A DNA stretch of 64,000 nt from Sistotremastrum niveocremeum HHB9708. Lineage: Eukaryota; Basidiomycota; Agaricomycetes; Sistotremastrales; Sistotremastraceae. Shown piece after piece: positions 38,293 through 50,181 of the stretch. Position 1 is the stretch's first letter. Each line of letters opens with the position of its first letter. The notes under the pieces are model-generated. The model was not told the origin of the DNA and made no database searches. It saw only the letters and a list, made by a program, of their open reading frames with translations. The stretch lies in contig KV419395.1 in the NCBI GenBank assembly GCA_001630475.1, positions 996,753-1,060,752 of the forward strand, given 5' to 3'. Made by a program: the position numbers and the translations under genes.

Positions 38293-40803
38293 ATGCCGCC
38301 CGCAAATCCTGAAAAGATTCCAGTGCGTTTTCTCTATTCATAACGTCACCTTTTCTTTTAAAAAAAGTGTAGTGTCCTTCACTAGTTTTTCTTGAACAAG
38401 AGCTTGAGCAATGTCGCCAAACTCTGGCTGCAGAGGAGACAGAAGATAACTGGGACCATTTGGCGCGTGCATTGCAAAGGTTGGGAGCGGTCGTGCGGGG
38501 TGGCGGATACAAATATCCTTCAGAGCTCGTCCTGACTATCAAACAGATGTCACGCCCAATTATCCATGCAGTAAGTTTTCTTTCCTCTTGCATATCTCGT
38601 GTCTGACTTGTGGCTAAGCTAAATTCGGAACGTACCCGACTCTCGGGTGCTGCAACATCACTATTGGTTATCATTGCACCCAGACTAAAATCTGATTTCG
38701 AACCCCTGTTGCATGTCTTTGTCCCACCCCTCCTTCGTCTTTGTACTCGGACGAGCAAGGTCTATATCACTCGAGCGCGAGAAGCTCTGGACATGATCAC
38801 CGATCACACCTACCTGGCTCCTCTGATTCCCTTTCTGCGGGAGACATGCGAAGACAAGAGCACGTCGCTACGTGTGAACAGCATCGATCTCCTTGTACAG
38901 GCGATGAACAAGTTCAACCCCCCGGATCTCGCTCGCTACTGCATACAGATCGAAGAAATGATTTGCATCGCTGCGACAGACAAAGACGCCAATGTCAGGG
39001 AGAAATCTCGCAAAGTCTTCGAGGCCTATAAAATTCTCTGGCCTGAACGGTTAGAACGGTAATCATCTCGGAATCTCTCTCTCTACTCATTATTGAGTGT
39101 ACTTCAACAGATACGCCGAATCTATGACGCCTGTGACCAAAAGATATCTGGAGCTCAGGACACACGGCACTGGTGAATCGTCTAATATTCTGGGTGCAAG
39201 AGAAGCGGGTAAATCCGCCAGACCTCAGCTCACCAAGAAACCATCACAAGTCGTTGCGGGCCCTCGCAATCTAAAATCTAAATTGAATGGCATCGAACCC
39301 AATCCGCCGAAACCTCAACTTCCAGTCTCTCTTCCTCCTGTCACGATCAAGGCTTCCCTCACAGTTGAGAGTGATACTCGGCAGCCACAACTGTACCACG
39401 TTGCACGACGACCACATCCTCGAGTTATCGAGAGCCAGGAGGATGTTCCAAAGCCCACAGCAGGGCCGTCCCGTGCCGTCTCTGCTCAGACAGACGAACC
39501 CTCTGAACCTGTACCAGATACGCGAGGCGCCCGGAGAGTGATCAGGACGAAACCAGTTGTAGACAAAGCATCAGGGGAACCAGGAACGCTCGCCGACTCT
39601 GATGGAATGCGTAGGGGTCGAGGAGCTCAACGTGTCTTGCTGCCTCCGAAGGAGAGGAAGTCCGAATCAGAATTGAAGGATATCCCGTCGAAAGAGAGCA
39701 GAGCGATCAAACCGCCATCGCAGGCTCCAACAGGGAAGCCTATCGCCACCAAGCGTACAGTGTCTCGAACGCAGTCGCAGGGACCTCCAAAAGCCGTTGC
39801 CACCGCGAAGGCTAAGGGCGACAAGACAAGTGATCCTCTACCTGTCCGACCAGCTTCCGCTGGAGCTCACCGGGGCGGACTCACTGCCCCAACGTTATCC
39901 CAACTCGCACGGATGAAGGCTACTCTACCTCAGAATAAACAGCGAGTGGCAGCGGTGAAGGCGTCGAGTAAGGCGGCGGCTAAATCAAAAACGCAGGTCT
40001 CGAACACCACGATAGCTAGGAATCGGATTAGTTCCACTCAGTCCATAACGTCTACACCCAAGCAGGAGTCTCGTGAACCAACGCCAACGGAGAAGTTAGT
40101 CGCACATCCTGGGCCAGTTGTTCTGGAACAGCCGTCCGACGTGGTCGAATCGAATCCTACGGAAGTGCGGCTGATAGACTTTGAGGAAGAAGAACCACTT
40201 CCTCCTGTGTCCCTGGCAGAAATCGATCTTATGAACGAGCCGGTCCAGATTAGCAATGGAGTGGCGGACGCGGACGCCCCCGCAAACGACCAAGTACAGG
40301 AAGTCGCAGACCGTCCAGCAGATCCAGTGCCTTCATCCTCGGACCTTCTCGGAACGTTCGATAGTCCTGTGAGGGGACAGCCTGCGGAAGAGAAACCTCA
40401 TGTTGAACCCGAAGTTGAACTCGAAATTACACGTCCAAAACGGAGATCCCCTGTCCCTCTGGACCCGTTTATGCCACCAAAGTCGACGGCCCTGTGGATG
40501 GATGCTTTAAGGGCACCTGCTCCCATGCCGTCAACGCCGCGCCCATCACCATTCATCCATTACGAGATTGATGCGGATACAACAGCACAGTATTCGCCAG
40601 CTTCCAATGCAACGTCGGACGACGGGGAGATGGCCCATTTAGAATTCGCTATGGACGGGATGGACGTTCAAGGAACCGTAGTCGAAAGTCCCAGGAAGAG
40701 AAGCGGGGCAGGCGCCACACCCAGAATTGCTTTAACGGCATTGCCTTTGAACAAGGATTTTCCGGGTTATGGCATTGGCAAAGGGGACAATCTTTCCACT
40801 TGA
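38293..40803 (+). CDS. CLASP-type TOG-domain microtubule-binding protein
   Basis: Predicted microtubule regulator with one CLASP-N (TOG) HEAT domain and a long disordered tail. The first short exon (MPPANPEKIP) joins CPSLVFLEQELEQCRQTLAA. The TOG domain contains NWDHLARALQRLGAVVRGGG, ERTRLSGAATSLLVIIAPRL, RAREALDMITDHT and DKDANVREKSRKVFEAYKI. The fifth exon adds about 560 residues rich in Pro, Ser, Ala, Lys and acidic patches, with no second recognisable TOG. That makes it shorter than animal CLASPs and closer to a one-TOG Stu1 relative. Introns are small GT-AG. With CLIP at 6.7-10.8 kb it makes two plus-end-type genes in the window. Confidence 0.8.
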
Positions 40804-40957
40804 CGGAAGAAAGTAACCGTCGTAGACATTCTGTAGACACCTTGTAGTTCACATAATTTATCGAACCTTTTATCTGGCTGGCATGCAAGTCTTCATAATC
40901 ATGATAGCATGGACTAAGCGAAGACATGGAAAGTAATAGATGAACGGAAAGGGCTCT

Positions 40958-41526
40958 CTAATTCCTCTTCTTAGAGACACCAACAGTCTTGCCGCGCCGA
41001 CCAGTGGTCTTGGTGTGCTGACCACGAACCCGCAAGCCCCAGAAATGACGAAGACCACGGTGGGCACGAATTTTCTTCAGACGCTCCAAATCGTCACGAA
41101 GTTTTGAGTCGATAGCGTTGGACAGGATCTGGCTGTTCTTGCCGTCAACGATATCTCTCTGTCTGTTCAGGAACCAGGTGGGGATCTTGAACTGGGATGG
41201 GTTCTGCATGATGGTGACGATGCGCTCAAGTTCGTCAGAGTTCAGCTCTCCAGCACTGAGGACCCGTTAGAGAATTTTCGTGGAGGAAGCACACTACGAC
41301 GCACCGCTTCTTCAAATCCACATCAGCTTTCTTGCAGACAATGTTGGCATATCGTCTCCCCACACCCTTGATCTCAGTCAGGGCGTACATGACCTTCCTC
41401 TTGCCATCAACATTGGTGTTCAACAGACGAAGAATGTGCTGTTAACTGTTATGAGGCCAGACGATGTTCCACAAGAATGAATACGTACTTGAAATTGAGT
41501 GTGTGCTTCGGGGAGAACGAGAGACA
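40958..41526 (-). CDS. RPS18: 40S ribosomal protein S18 (uS13)
   Basis: Small-subunit head protein. It starts [13 protein letters not shown] in a short exon, then [20 protein letters not shown] and [20 protein letters not shown], then [19 protein letters not shown]. It ends [36 protein letters not shown]. About 156 residues, as expected. Introns lie near residue 13 and residue 58. A probable 152-nt intron in the 5' leader (donor GTGAGTT at 41707, acceptor at 41556) precedes the start codon, as is common for ribosomal protein genes. It is divergent from ALA1. Confidence 0.96.
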
Positions 41527-41555
41527 TGGTGAACGAAGTAAATGGGCGACTCCGA

Positions 41556-41707
41556 CCTGCAAATTTAGGTTCAGCATGCATCCTCTCCGTCCCAGCCAAT
41601 CCATCCCCAAGTCAATTCAAAACACCCCGACTTTTGCAATCATTATCATCAAGAGGTTGTACGCGGTGCTTTGGGACAGTGCTGGGCCTTAATAATGCAG
41701 AACTCAC
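41556..41707 (-). other. Probable 5'-leader intron of RPS18
   Basis: On the minus strand a consensus donor GTGAGTT starts at 41707 and an acceptor TTTGCAG ends at 41556, 29 bases before the RPS18 start codon. At 152 nt it is three times longer than the coding introns. Inferred from signals only. Confidence 0.5.
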
Positions 41708-42146
41708 CTTTTGAAGGCGACTTGAAGGAGAGATGGCGTTGGGACACGTACGGTTGGTTTCAAACTCCGAAACAGCTTGGTTTCGGATGCTAAACGCCGT
41801 TGGTATGCGCGACTTGCTAAATTCGCCACATTACTAGTAATAGTACATGTATTGACGATGAAAAACAGAACATTCATGGAGGTAAGTACTTGACGAAAAC
41901 TGATCACTGGTAGTGGGAAATTTGTCTCAGGAGAACTCAAACATCAGTTGATGATTGTCCGGTAACCTGAGGTCCTGAGCATGTATAGTTGGTCTCATGG
42001 ATCTGTACGATAACCGTACTGGACGACAACAAAACATGTAGGACACGATACACTGAGCAACTACCATAAGAGACACATCATGACGAGTCAGTCGAAGCAG
42101 GGTTCGAGTCAGAGGACGATCTGTATGTGACTGGTCACAGGGTTGT
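41708..42146. promoter_or_regulatory. Divergent upstream region of RPS18 and ALA1
   Basis: The 439 bp upstream of the putative RPS18 leader exon boundary and the AlaRS start hold the RPS18 first leader exon and both promoters. No coding exon and no named motif were found. Confidence 0.4.
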
Positions 42147-45100
42147 ATGCGCATATCTACCTTGACGCGCCTGGTTTCCTCTCAATATCGATCAGCTACT
42201 ATGTCCTCTAGACCTTACACCGGCGAGTGGACTTCCACTCGTGTACGCAGTGCATTCTTCGAATTCTTCGAAAAGAAAGGCCACACATTTGTTCCATCAT
42301 CACCAGTGATCCCCTTCGATGACCCGACACTACTTTTCGCGAATGCTGGCATGAATCAGTACAAAAGCATATTCCTTGGCACTGTGGACCCTCATTCAGA
42401 TCTTGCTTCAATCAAACGTGCGTTCAACACACAGAAATGTATTCGGGCTGGAGGGAAGCACAACGGTTCGTGAGCGTAGCCTTTCACCGCATATTCCAAA
42501 GTGCCCATCGGTCTTAGATCTTGAGGATGTTGGCAAGGACAGCTATCACCACACTTTCTTCGAGATGCTAGGAAATTGGTCATTCGGCGATTACTTCAAA
42601 GTACGTCGGGACAATTCTCTACACCACCACTCGCACCTAAAATATCCTAGAAAGAAGCGATTTCGTACTCTTGGGAACTGTTGACTCAAGTCTACGGTCT
42701 CTCGAAAGACCGTCTCTACGTTACCTATTTCGAAGGAGATCCCAAGAACGGACTCGAAGCGGATCTTGAAGCCAAACAATTTTGGCTAGACGTCGGCGTC
42801 CCGGAAGACCACATCTTGACAGGCAATGCCAAAGACAATTTTTGGGGCACGTTGATCCACACATATCGTGTTGAAATTTATCTTTAACTTTACGCAGAGA
42901 TGGGTGCAACTGGACCTTGTGGCCCGTGCAGGTTTGTCTTGATGTTGCTTATTCCCAGCTCTTCCCGACTCATCCGACGTACCCAGCGAAATCCATTATG
43001 ACAGAATAGGAGGGCGTAATGCTGCACACCTGGTCAATCAAGATGATCCCAACGTTCTTGAAATCTGGAACAACGTTTTTATCACCTACAACCGAGAACC
43101 CGATACATCTCTCAAGCCGTTGCCCGCCAAGCACGTCGATACAGGCATGGGATTCGAGAGATTGGTCTCGGTCATCCAAGACAAGAGTTCGAATTATGAC
43201 ACTGATGTGTTTGCGCCCATTTTGGAGAGAATCCGTGTTGTGACTGGCGTGAGGCCATACGAGGGTCGATTTGGTGAAGAGGATGTGGATGGCATTGACA
43301 CCGCTTATCGTGTTATTGCCGATCATGTACGAACCTTAACCTTTGCGCTCAGTGATGGTGGAGTTCCCAACAATGTCGGACGAGGGTATGTGTTGAGAAG
43401 AATCCTGCGCCGGGGCGCTCGATACGCACGGAAAAAGCTGGGTGTCCCGATCGGCTCCTTTTTCTCGAGCGTTGTGCCTGCGTTGGTTGAGCAACTAGTA
43501 AGCCCTGTGACTTTTTGACGCGCTGCCAGTATTCATGATCACCCAGAGTCATGTCTTCCCCGAGTTAGCGAAGAAGACAGATGACATCAAAGAGATTCTC
43601 GACGAAGAGGAGGAATCATTTGCGCGGACCCTTGATCGTGGGGAACGGTTATTCGAGCAATGCGTGCAAAGGACGCAAGCCTCTGGCAGCAAAGAGCTGA
43701 ACGGGCGTGACGTCTGGCGCCTCTACGACACCTATGGATTCCCGGTCGATCTTACCCGATTGATGGCAGAAGAACTTGGGTTCACTGTGAACGAGGCTGA
43801 ATTCGAGAAGGCTCAAGCGGATAGTAAAGAAGCGAGCAAGGGCGGCGTCAAGAAAGAAGGGAAAGATATTCTAAAGCTTGACGTTCACGACCTTGCGCTT
43901 CTAGAGAAAAACGACAAGGTGCCGAAGACCAATGACACTGCGAAGTTTAGTACGTGCCGACATCCCATCAGCCAATAATCTTCCTGACCGAGGTATAGCT
44001 GAGGGCACGATTGATTCGACACTGGTTGCCATCTATTATAACAAGCAATTTGTGGAAACGACATCGAACATCCAACCTGACCATGTTGTGGGATTACTAT
44101 TAGACAAAACCAACTTCTATGCGGAGGCTGGTGGACAGGAGTACGACACCGGCAATATTGTCATCGACGGACAAGCAGACTTCGAGGTCGTGAATGTGCA
44201 AGTCTTCAACGGCTATGTTCTGCATATTGGACAACTCAAGTATGGCGAATTAAAAACGGGAGACAAAGTCCTCGCGCAGTTCGACGAGGTAAGTGCTTGA
44301 TTTCACCTATCAAACTCGCGGTGACGAGCAGTTACATAGCTGCGAAGATGGCCACTCCGAAATAATCATACTGCTACTCACATTCTCAATTTCGGCCTGC
44401 GGGAGATTTTGGGCGACCACATCGATCAGAAGGGTTCACTGGTGGCTCCTACCAAGTTGCGATTCGACTTTTCACATAAAGCACAAGTCGGTGTGCCAGA
44501 TTTGGTCAAGATCGAGAGCATCAGCAAAGACTGGATTCGTCGCAACGTACAGGTCTATAGCAAGGATCTTAATCTCAAGGAGGCATTTGACATTCCAGGC
44601 TTGCGTGCGGTGTTCGGCGAGTCTTATCCTGACCCAGTCAGGGTTGTTTCATTGGGCGTTAGCGTCGAAGAGATTGCGCAGGACATCAAAAATCCCAGGT
44701 GGCGTTCGACAAGTATAGAATTTTGCGGTGGCACGTAAGTATGGGTCTCTCGCCTACAACAACATTGGACTTGACATGGAGCTCCCAGGCATGTAGCAAA
44801 AACAGGCGATATCAAGGATTTTGTCATCACAGAAGAGTCAGGCATCGCAAAGGGTATTCGCCGGATCGTTGCCGTGACTGGCCATGAAGCGCGAGACGTA
44901 ACACGAGCGGCGGATCAGCTTGATGCACGATTAAAGCAAATAGATCAACTCAAAGGAAAGCAAAAAGAGACTGCGATCAAGGGATTTAGTGTGGTCAGTG
45001 ACGCCCCTTTCGCTCGTCTGGCTTTACCTCAGTGACGGCCTCCTAGGAAATAAGCCAAGCGGACATCTCAGTCATCCGGAAAGCTGATCTGAAGGACCGA

Positions 45101-45632
45101 CTGTCAAAGATCCAGAAAGCATTTGTTGACGAGCTCAAAGCAAGAGAGAAAGCTGCGAGCAAAGCGGTAGGTTCCGTATATTTACGTCTGACACACAGCT
45201 TATGATCTCGAGTAGGAACTCGATAATTTGAATCGACATTTCTCAGACAACAAGGAGTCACCAGGATATTTTGCGTCGGTCGACCTTGACGGGAATGCGA
45301 AGGCACTACAGACCCTGATCGGCCAAGCGCGCAAGTTGGATAAGGCTGTGTATCTGTTCAGCGTCGATGCCGAGGGAGAGAAAGTTGTGCATGTGAACTA
45401 TGTTCCAAAGTCCAAGATCAAGCAAGACTTTGATGCTCGATCATGGGCGAACGGTGTTGTCGCGGTGCTCGGAGGAAAAGCAAGTGCCTCCCCCCGACAT
45501 GAAGTTGACTGCGATACTGACTTTCTACAGGCTGGCGGTAAGGAAGATTCTGCACAGGGCGTTGGGACAGAGACGGGCAAGTTATCGGAAGCGGTGCAGA
45601 TAGCAGAGAAGTTATATCTAGAGAATTTGTAA
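42147..45632 (+). CDS. ALA1: Alanyl-tRNA synthetase, probably dual cytosolic/mitochondrial
   Basis: Class II aminoacyl-tRNA synthetase. It carries [45 protein letters not shown] (motif 2 region), the conserved [17 protein letters not shown] and [12 protein letters not shown]. The editing domain has [15 protein letters not shown] and EFCGGTHV, so metal-binding residues are intact. The C-Ala region ends [13 protein letters not shown]. Two in-frame starts exist: 42147 ([18 protein letters not shown], basic and hydroxylated, like a mitochondrial presequence) and 42201 ([10 protein letters not shown], the cytosolic form). Yeast also uses one gene with two starts. Two introns (42847-42896 and 45480-45530) use GC donors. 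Retaining the second would insert 17 residues in frame. Confidence 0.94.
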
Positions 45633-45733
45633 GGATAGAAAGTGCTATAGGTAGACAACAAGAGACGCGCGTGAAGTGGACGTCGGGGTTGGAACTGATA
45701 GCCAAGGGTTGAAGGAGCCAATCACGACAGACG

Positions 45734-46928
45734 ATGGATGAACTAGATCACCTGTTCCCCGACTCGTCTTATCATCTAAGCCGGCCACATTCTCAGAACT
45801 CCCAGCAATATCCACACTCTCCGTTGCCAGGTATTTCTTCTGCTTTTCTGCATTTTATTCTCTCCTCTCACCGACGTCCAAAGGCCATCTCCATCACTAC
45901 TCGCCTCCGCTTGATTCTCCCCACCAGCACGCCCACGAGTTCCAGCACCCCAGACAGCCCAATCCACAACAGTACCTGCATCAGAATTATCCAAATGGCC
46001 CACATCACCCCTCTGCGGCATCATCTTCGCATTCCCATCACTCCCACTCTCCAGGTCCGTCAACCCGTCGCGCTTCTTCCCCAACGTCCCAGCCCGAGAC
46101 TATAACACTACCGGAGTACGATCCTGGCGGCCCTAGTCGTGCAGCAAGCAGACATAATCATTACGAGACCTACCAGACGTCACTGTATGATCCCCGCCAT
46201 CTCGTCGATGCGCACCAACAGCAAATGGAGCAGCCCCCGCATGCAGTTCAAGAAGAGACGAGACAGAGCAGTCAGCAGGATGAGCAGGATGTCATCGACG
46301 AAGAACCTTTGTATGTGAATGCGAAGCAGTATCACCGAATTCTCAAACGCCGTGTCGCCCGTGCGAGACTGGAGGAAGTCGGCCGACTGTTTCGACAGCG
46401 GAAGGTAGGTGGATGGCTGGATCTCGCTAGACGTCGGAGCTCATTTTTTCTTTCCTTGCTTAGCCTTATCTGCACGAGTCGAGGCATCGTCACGCCATGC
46501 GACGTCCTCGTGGGCCTGGTGGCCGCTTTCTCACAGCAGAAGAGATTGCTCAACAAAAGCAAGCAGCGGCTGGCGGCGAGGAGGCCGGACACTCAGATGC
46601 ACCTGACTCTCCTGATGCACAACTTGGGGAGCCGGGTTTAAGTCATCAAGGCGGTGACGGCCTCTATCATGGCGAGGGCGCGTCTGCTTCCGACATTGGC
46701 AGCATTCTTCCGCCACATCTACAGCATCTGATGCAAAATGAGCCATCGGCTCCTTTTGAACCTGCGCAGGGTTTAGTGCTTGAACAAAATCCCCATCCTC
46801 ATGCAACATCGCACCGAGAAGAGTTCGGCGGCATCGCTATGGCAGGTGGCGATGCGGCTGTGTATTCGCGGGATCCGCATGATGGAACAAATAATAACGT
46901 TATTCGGTTTGGGAGTCCAACAGGTTGA
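45734..46928 (+). CDS. HAP2: CCAAT-binding factor subunit HAP2/NF-YA
   Basis: Sequence-specific subunit of the trimeric CCAAT-binding factor. Three exons (45734-45830, 45884-46404, 46464-46928) give about 360 residues. The subunit-interaction helix reads EPLYVNAKQYHRILKRRVAR. The intron then falls just before the DNA-binding part, PYLHESRHRHAMRRPRGPGG, RFLTAEE. All conserved His and Arg residues of the CCAAT-recognising segment are present. Exon 2 starts with a His/Ser/Pro-rich low-complexity region. The tail is rich in His, Gln and Asn. The start is the first ATG, 102 bp after the AlaRS stop, so the two genes run in tandem. Confidence 0.93.
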
Positions 46929-47129
46929 AAGGGATATATACACGACAATGGACTGGACATTTATAAAGATATAGTATTTAACTTCACTTAAGAATGTGTA
47001 GTTTACCTGTAGTTACAGCGGTACGACGCGAAGATTCGAGAAATCAAGTTCACGTGATATATAGCGTCGCGGTGTTTCGGTGTAGCGCATTTGCCAACCC
47101 TCTTCTCATCTCTCAGACATTAAAGCATC

Positions 47130-47939
47130 ATGGTCACGTCCTGGACAAGCCCTCTTCGCCATCCCTACCTCGACATGCCCTCTCTCAAACGAAAGCATTC
47201 GTACGATGGCTCGCCGACCTCGTCCAGCGACGAGCTTCCCCCTGCCTTCCCCGCTTTCCCAAGCTCACCTGTCACGCCGGTCGATGTCGTCAATTCACTA
47301 GATCACTTCGACCATAACCCTTCGAAGCGTCGCAGGTGTGAGACACTTGAACGCGACTTTCGTGAATTGAGCCTGGAGAAACCAGAACCTCGACCGCTTG
47401 GCATTTGGCTTGAGCACCAGCCTGTTGATCGTCCATTTGGATACACACCCATGACAGACGAGGACGAGACTATCATTGATCTGACGACCACACCACCACC
47501 TGTGGTCGTCTCAGCCCCTCCTGCCCCAGAAGTAAAGATGCACACGCAGACTTGGTACGAACCGGAGAAGGACAGTGAGTGTTATTCTGTTCTACTGACC
47601 GAGCGCGCCTCTCTAATTATTGTCGCAGGAATCGTCGTCGTATCATTGGATGACTCCGATTCTGAGCCCAGTTCACCCACTCTGAAACCTCAAGATTCCT
47701 CATTTCTTTCACCGACCGCTTCACCGAATGATAAATTGGTGACAGAGGCGATGCTAATGGCTATGCGAGAACCGACATCATCCTCCCCAAAAACACTACC
47801 ACCATTACCACTAATACTATTCGATCCCGATCGACGGGGTGATCTCACAAAGTTGCAACGACTGACAACCGAAACGGGTCGAACTGACGAAATGGATATT
47901 GTGCTGGACCGCGATGCAATGGAGGTAGAAGATTTCTGA
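47130..47939 (+). CDS. Uncharacterised acidic protein with SUMO-interaction-like motifs
   Basis: I do not recognise a domain. The open frame is split by one 53-nt GT-AG intron after EPEKD, joining RIVVVSLDDSDSEPSSP. The protein of about 250 residues is rich in Ser, Pro and Asp, with a basic patch (NPSKRRRCETLERDF) that could be a nuclear signal. Two hydrophobic cores followed by acidic or Ser/Thr residues (ETIIDLTTTPP and IVVVSLDDSDSE) match the SUMO-interaction pattern. The start could be 47130 or the in-frame ATG at 47175 (MPSLKRKHSYDGS), the latter looking more protein-like. The function is unknown. Confidence 0.65.
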   Translation: MVTSWTSPLRHPYLDMPSLKRKHSYDGSPTSSSDELPPAFPAFPSSPVTPVDVVNSLDHFDHNPSKRRRCETLERDFRELSLEKPEPRPLGIWLEHQPVDRPFGYTPMTDEDETIIDLTTTPPPVVVSAPPAPEVKMHTQTWYEPEKDSECYSVLLTERASLIIVAGIVVVSLDDSDSEPSSPTLKPQDSSFLSPTASPNDKLVTEAMLMAMREPTSSSPKTLPPLPLILFDPDRRGDLTKLQRLTTETGRTDEMDIVLDRDAMEVEDF

Positions 47940-48099
47940 TCTAGGCGAGGGCGAGGCACGGCGGTGGGCTATATAGAGGGTATCTTGAACGAAGCAGACT
48001 TAATATTTGTATATATATACTAAGTAATGACTTGGACGTAATGAAGCCATTGCACAACAACACCAAATAGTTTGAAATACTCGCCTCGCCCCTGCCGTT

Positions 48100-49216
48100 A
48101 TGGAAGCCAAGCTGTAAGTCAGCGGGTCTCGTGTATAGGAAGTCTGACATCTAACTCTGTACTAGGAAAACTCTGAAGGTCGTTGACCTAAAGCAAATTC
48201 TCACAAAAGCCAACGTTACCGTCGGCGCGAAAGCAAACAAGGCCGATTTAGTGGCCAAAATTCTGGCCAGCCCTGAAGCTTTACGCGTTGCAAATGGAGA
48301 TGGAGATGAGCATACTGGCTCAGCGGCTCCAGCCGTAGCTGACCGTCTTCAAGATGATGATCTCGTGCGTGTCGTGCCTTTGTATCCCAGACATCTCTCT
48401 GACATCCACTCGAAGTTGGCACCCCCAGAAGAGTACAACGCCTTGTCACCCTATCACGATTCGAATTTTCTAAAGCATTGATTATAGTATTGACTGGGAT
48501 ATTTCCGACCCCACCCCTTCCGCTCCCGTTGTTCCACCACCTACGGCTGCTTCAACCACCTCTGCCAAACCGGTTTCAGCTGCAGCACCACCCGTTCAGC
48601 CGCCTCAACCTTCCGAAACCCCCGCTGCTCCGAGTCAGGATGAAGCTGTAAGTGTCTAAGCACGTGCTCATGATGTTGTCGTTCAAAGATTTGCGTCTAG
48701 GAGAAGCCAGCTGTTGAACCCTCGAATGGAGCGGCCACAGTTGAGGCTGCGGCCGCCAAAGCTGATGAGGAAGCTGAAAAACGCAAGGCGCGAGCGGCAC
48801 GATTCGGTATCCCAGTGGTTGAACCGAAGGCTCCCAAGCCACCCAGACAACCCAAGGCAGCTGCCAAAGAACAGTCAAAAGCCGACGCCCCTAAACCGAA
48901 GGCTCCAACCCAGCCCAAGGCAGCTGTAATCAAGACGACTGTCGATGTGAGTTGTTTGTCACGTTCTTGGTGAAGCTATCTCAGACTTCTTTCGACACAA
49001 GGATACTGAAAAGGTGCAGAAGCGTGCAGAACGCTTTGGTCTCAACAAGCCCACAGCCCCATCAACAGGGGAGAAGCGGTCAAGGGCATCAATCGCCGTA
49101 GACGAAGAAGAAGAAGAGAAAAGGAAAAAGAGAGCAGCCAGATTTGGGGCAAGTGTTTCGTCGCTCTATCTCAGCCATGCTCTGAACGGCTTGTCCAGCA
49201 ATCTGTGGCATCCTGA
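48100..49216 (+). CDS. THO1: THO1/SARNP-like SAP-domain nuclear RNP protein
   Basis: Nuclear mRNP biogenesis protein of the Tho1/SARNP type. A 14-nt first coding exon (MEAK plus two bases) joins LKTLKVVDLKQILTKANV and KANKADLVAKILASPEAL, a SAP domain that binds nucleic acid. The region LAPPEDIDWDISDP follows, then an Ala/Pro-rich linker. Three copies of the RARAARFG-type motif mark the family: KRKARAARFGIP, KVQKRAERFGLNK and KKRAARFG. The last intron is best read with a GC donor (GGG|GCAAGT, 49149-49198), giving the end RAARFGQSVAS. Without it the frame runs to 49400 with unrelated residues, so the C-terminus is uncertain. Confidence 0.82.
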
Positions 49217-50181
49217 TTCAGATCTCCATTCTGCCTATTGGCTCACTGCGTCCCCGGGACAGAAGAATGTCCATCAATTGCTGGGACAATCGCGTATATT
49301 AGTATTAACCTGTGCATCTGCTCTTGAACATATATCTGTATCATATGAGGATTCAATAATAAGGACTGTGCGCCGGGCACCAACTGTACAAGTATCGTAA
49401 ACTCAGAGACCTGTTTGCGACATCTGTAGAAGCTTGCAGATACCCTGCAATAAGTTCAACCTACACCTCCCGAGTTGAACGACGAACGATGAGGCAGGGC
49501 CGCTATCCCCGCCGCCTCGGATGTTCTTCTCGTCGGAGGCTGGGATAATTGCCGCCCGCGAGTTTGCTTGCGACGAGTCTCATCTCTGCAGCGTCGACCT
49601 CCTTGGCTGACCTGATTTCGCCCAGTCTGCTCATTATTCACAGCCAAAAGGGTTTACGTCTTCATGAATAGTGTTGAAGCCACAATTGCCTCAGTCGTGA
49701 CTGCCTCTCCCACTGGAATATCATCCCCACCTTCTTATATACTCAGCACTGCAGCACTCGCCTGGCATTATTATCCACCAGGAACTTTCAGACGCAATGC
49801 GACTCATTTTATTTCCTGGTCTCGTTATTAATAATGTGATTTTTCTGAATTCGGTCGTTGAAGAACATGTCTTCTTTCCCGTACTGGAGTCCGTTTGATA
49901 CCGCACGGGTCAACCCCCTTGTCAGGCTGCGGTCCAGCAATAGCGCTCAGAACGGCACGTTAGTACAGTCTTCATCACGGAACGGACAGAACGACACTGC
50001 TTTATTGTCAATATGCACGAGGCTTACACGAGGCTTTCATGAATCACTCTTCAGCCACCACACAACATGTCTTCTGGCAGGTTGACCTTCGTCTCCCATA
50101 AAACATTGCAACATCATCTTGCATGTGCAACTCGGTTTTCCCATCAACTCATCTCTCGACGCCTCCATCTCTGCATTCGAC
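49217..50181. other. Intergenic stretch between THO1 and the MARVEL-type gene
   Basis: About 0.96 kb without a supportable gene. Short open frames exist on both strands, but none has a recognisable motif or a convincing splice partner. It likely holds the THO1 3'UTR and the promoter and leader of the next gene. Confidence 0.45.
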
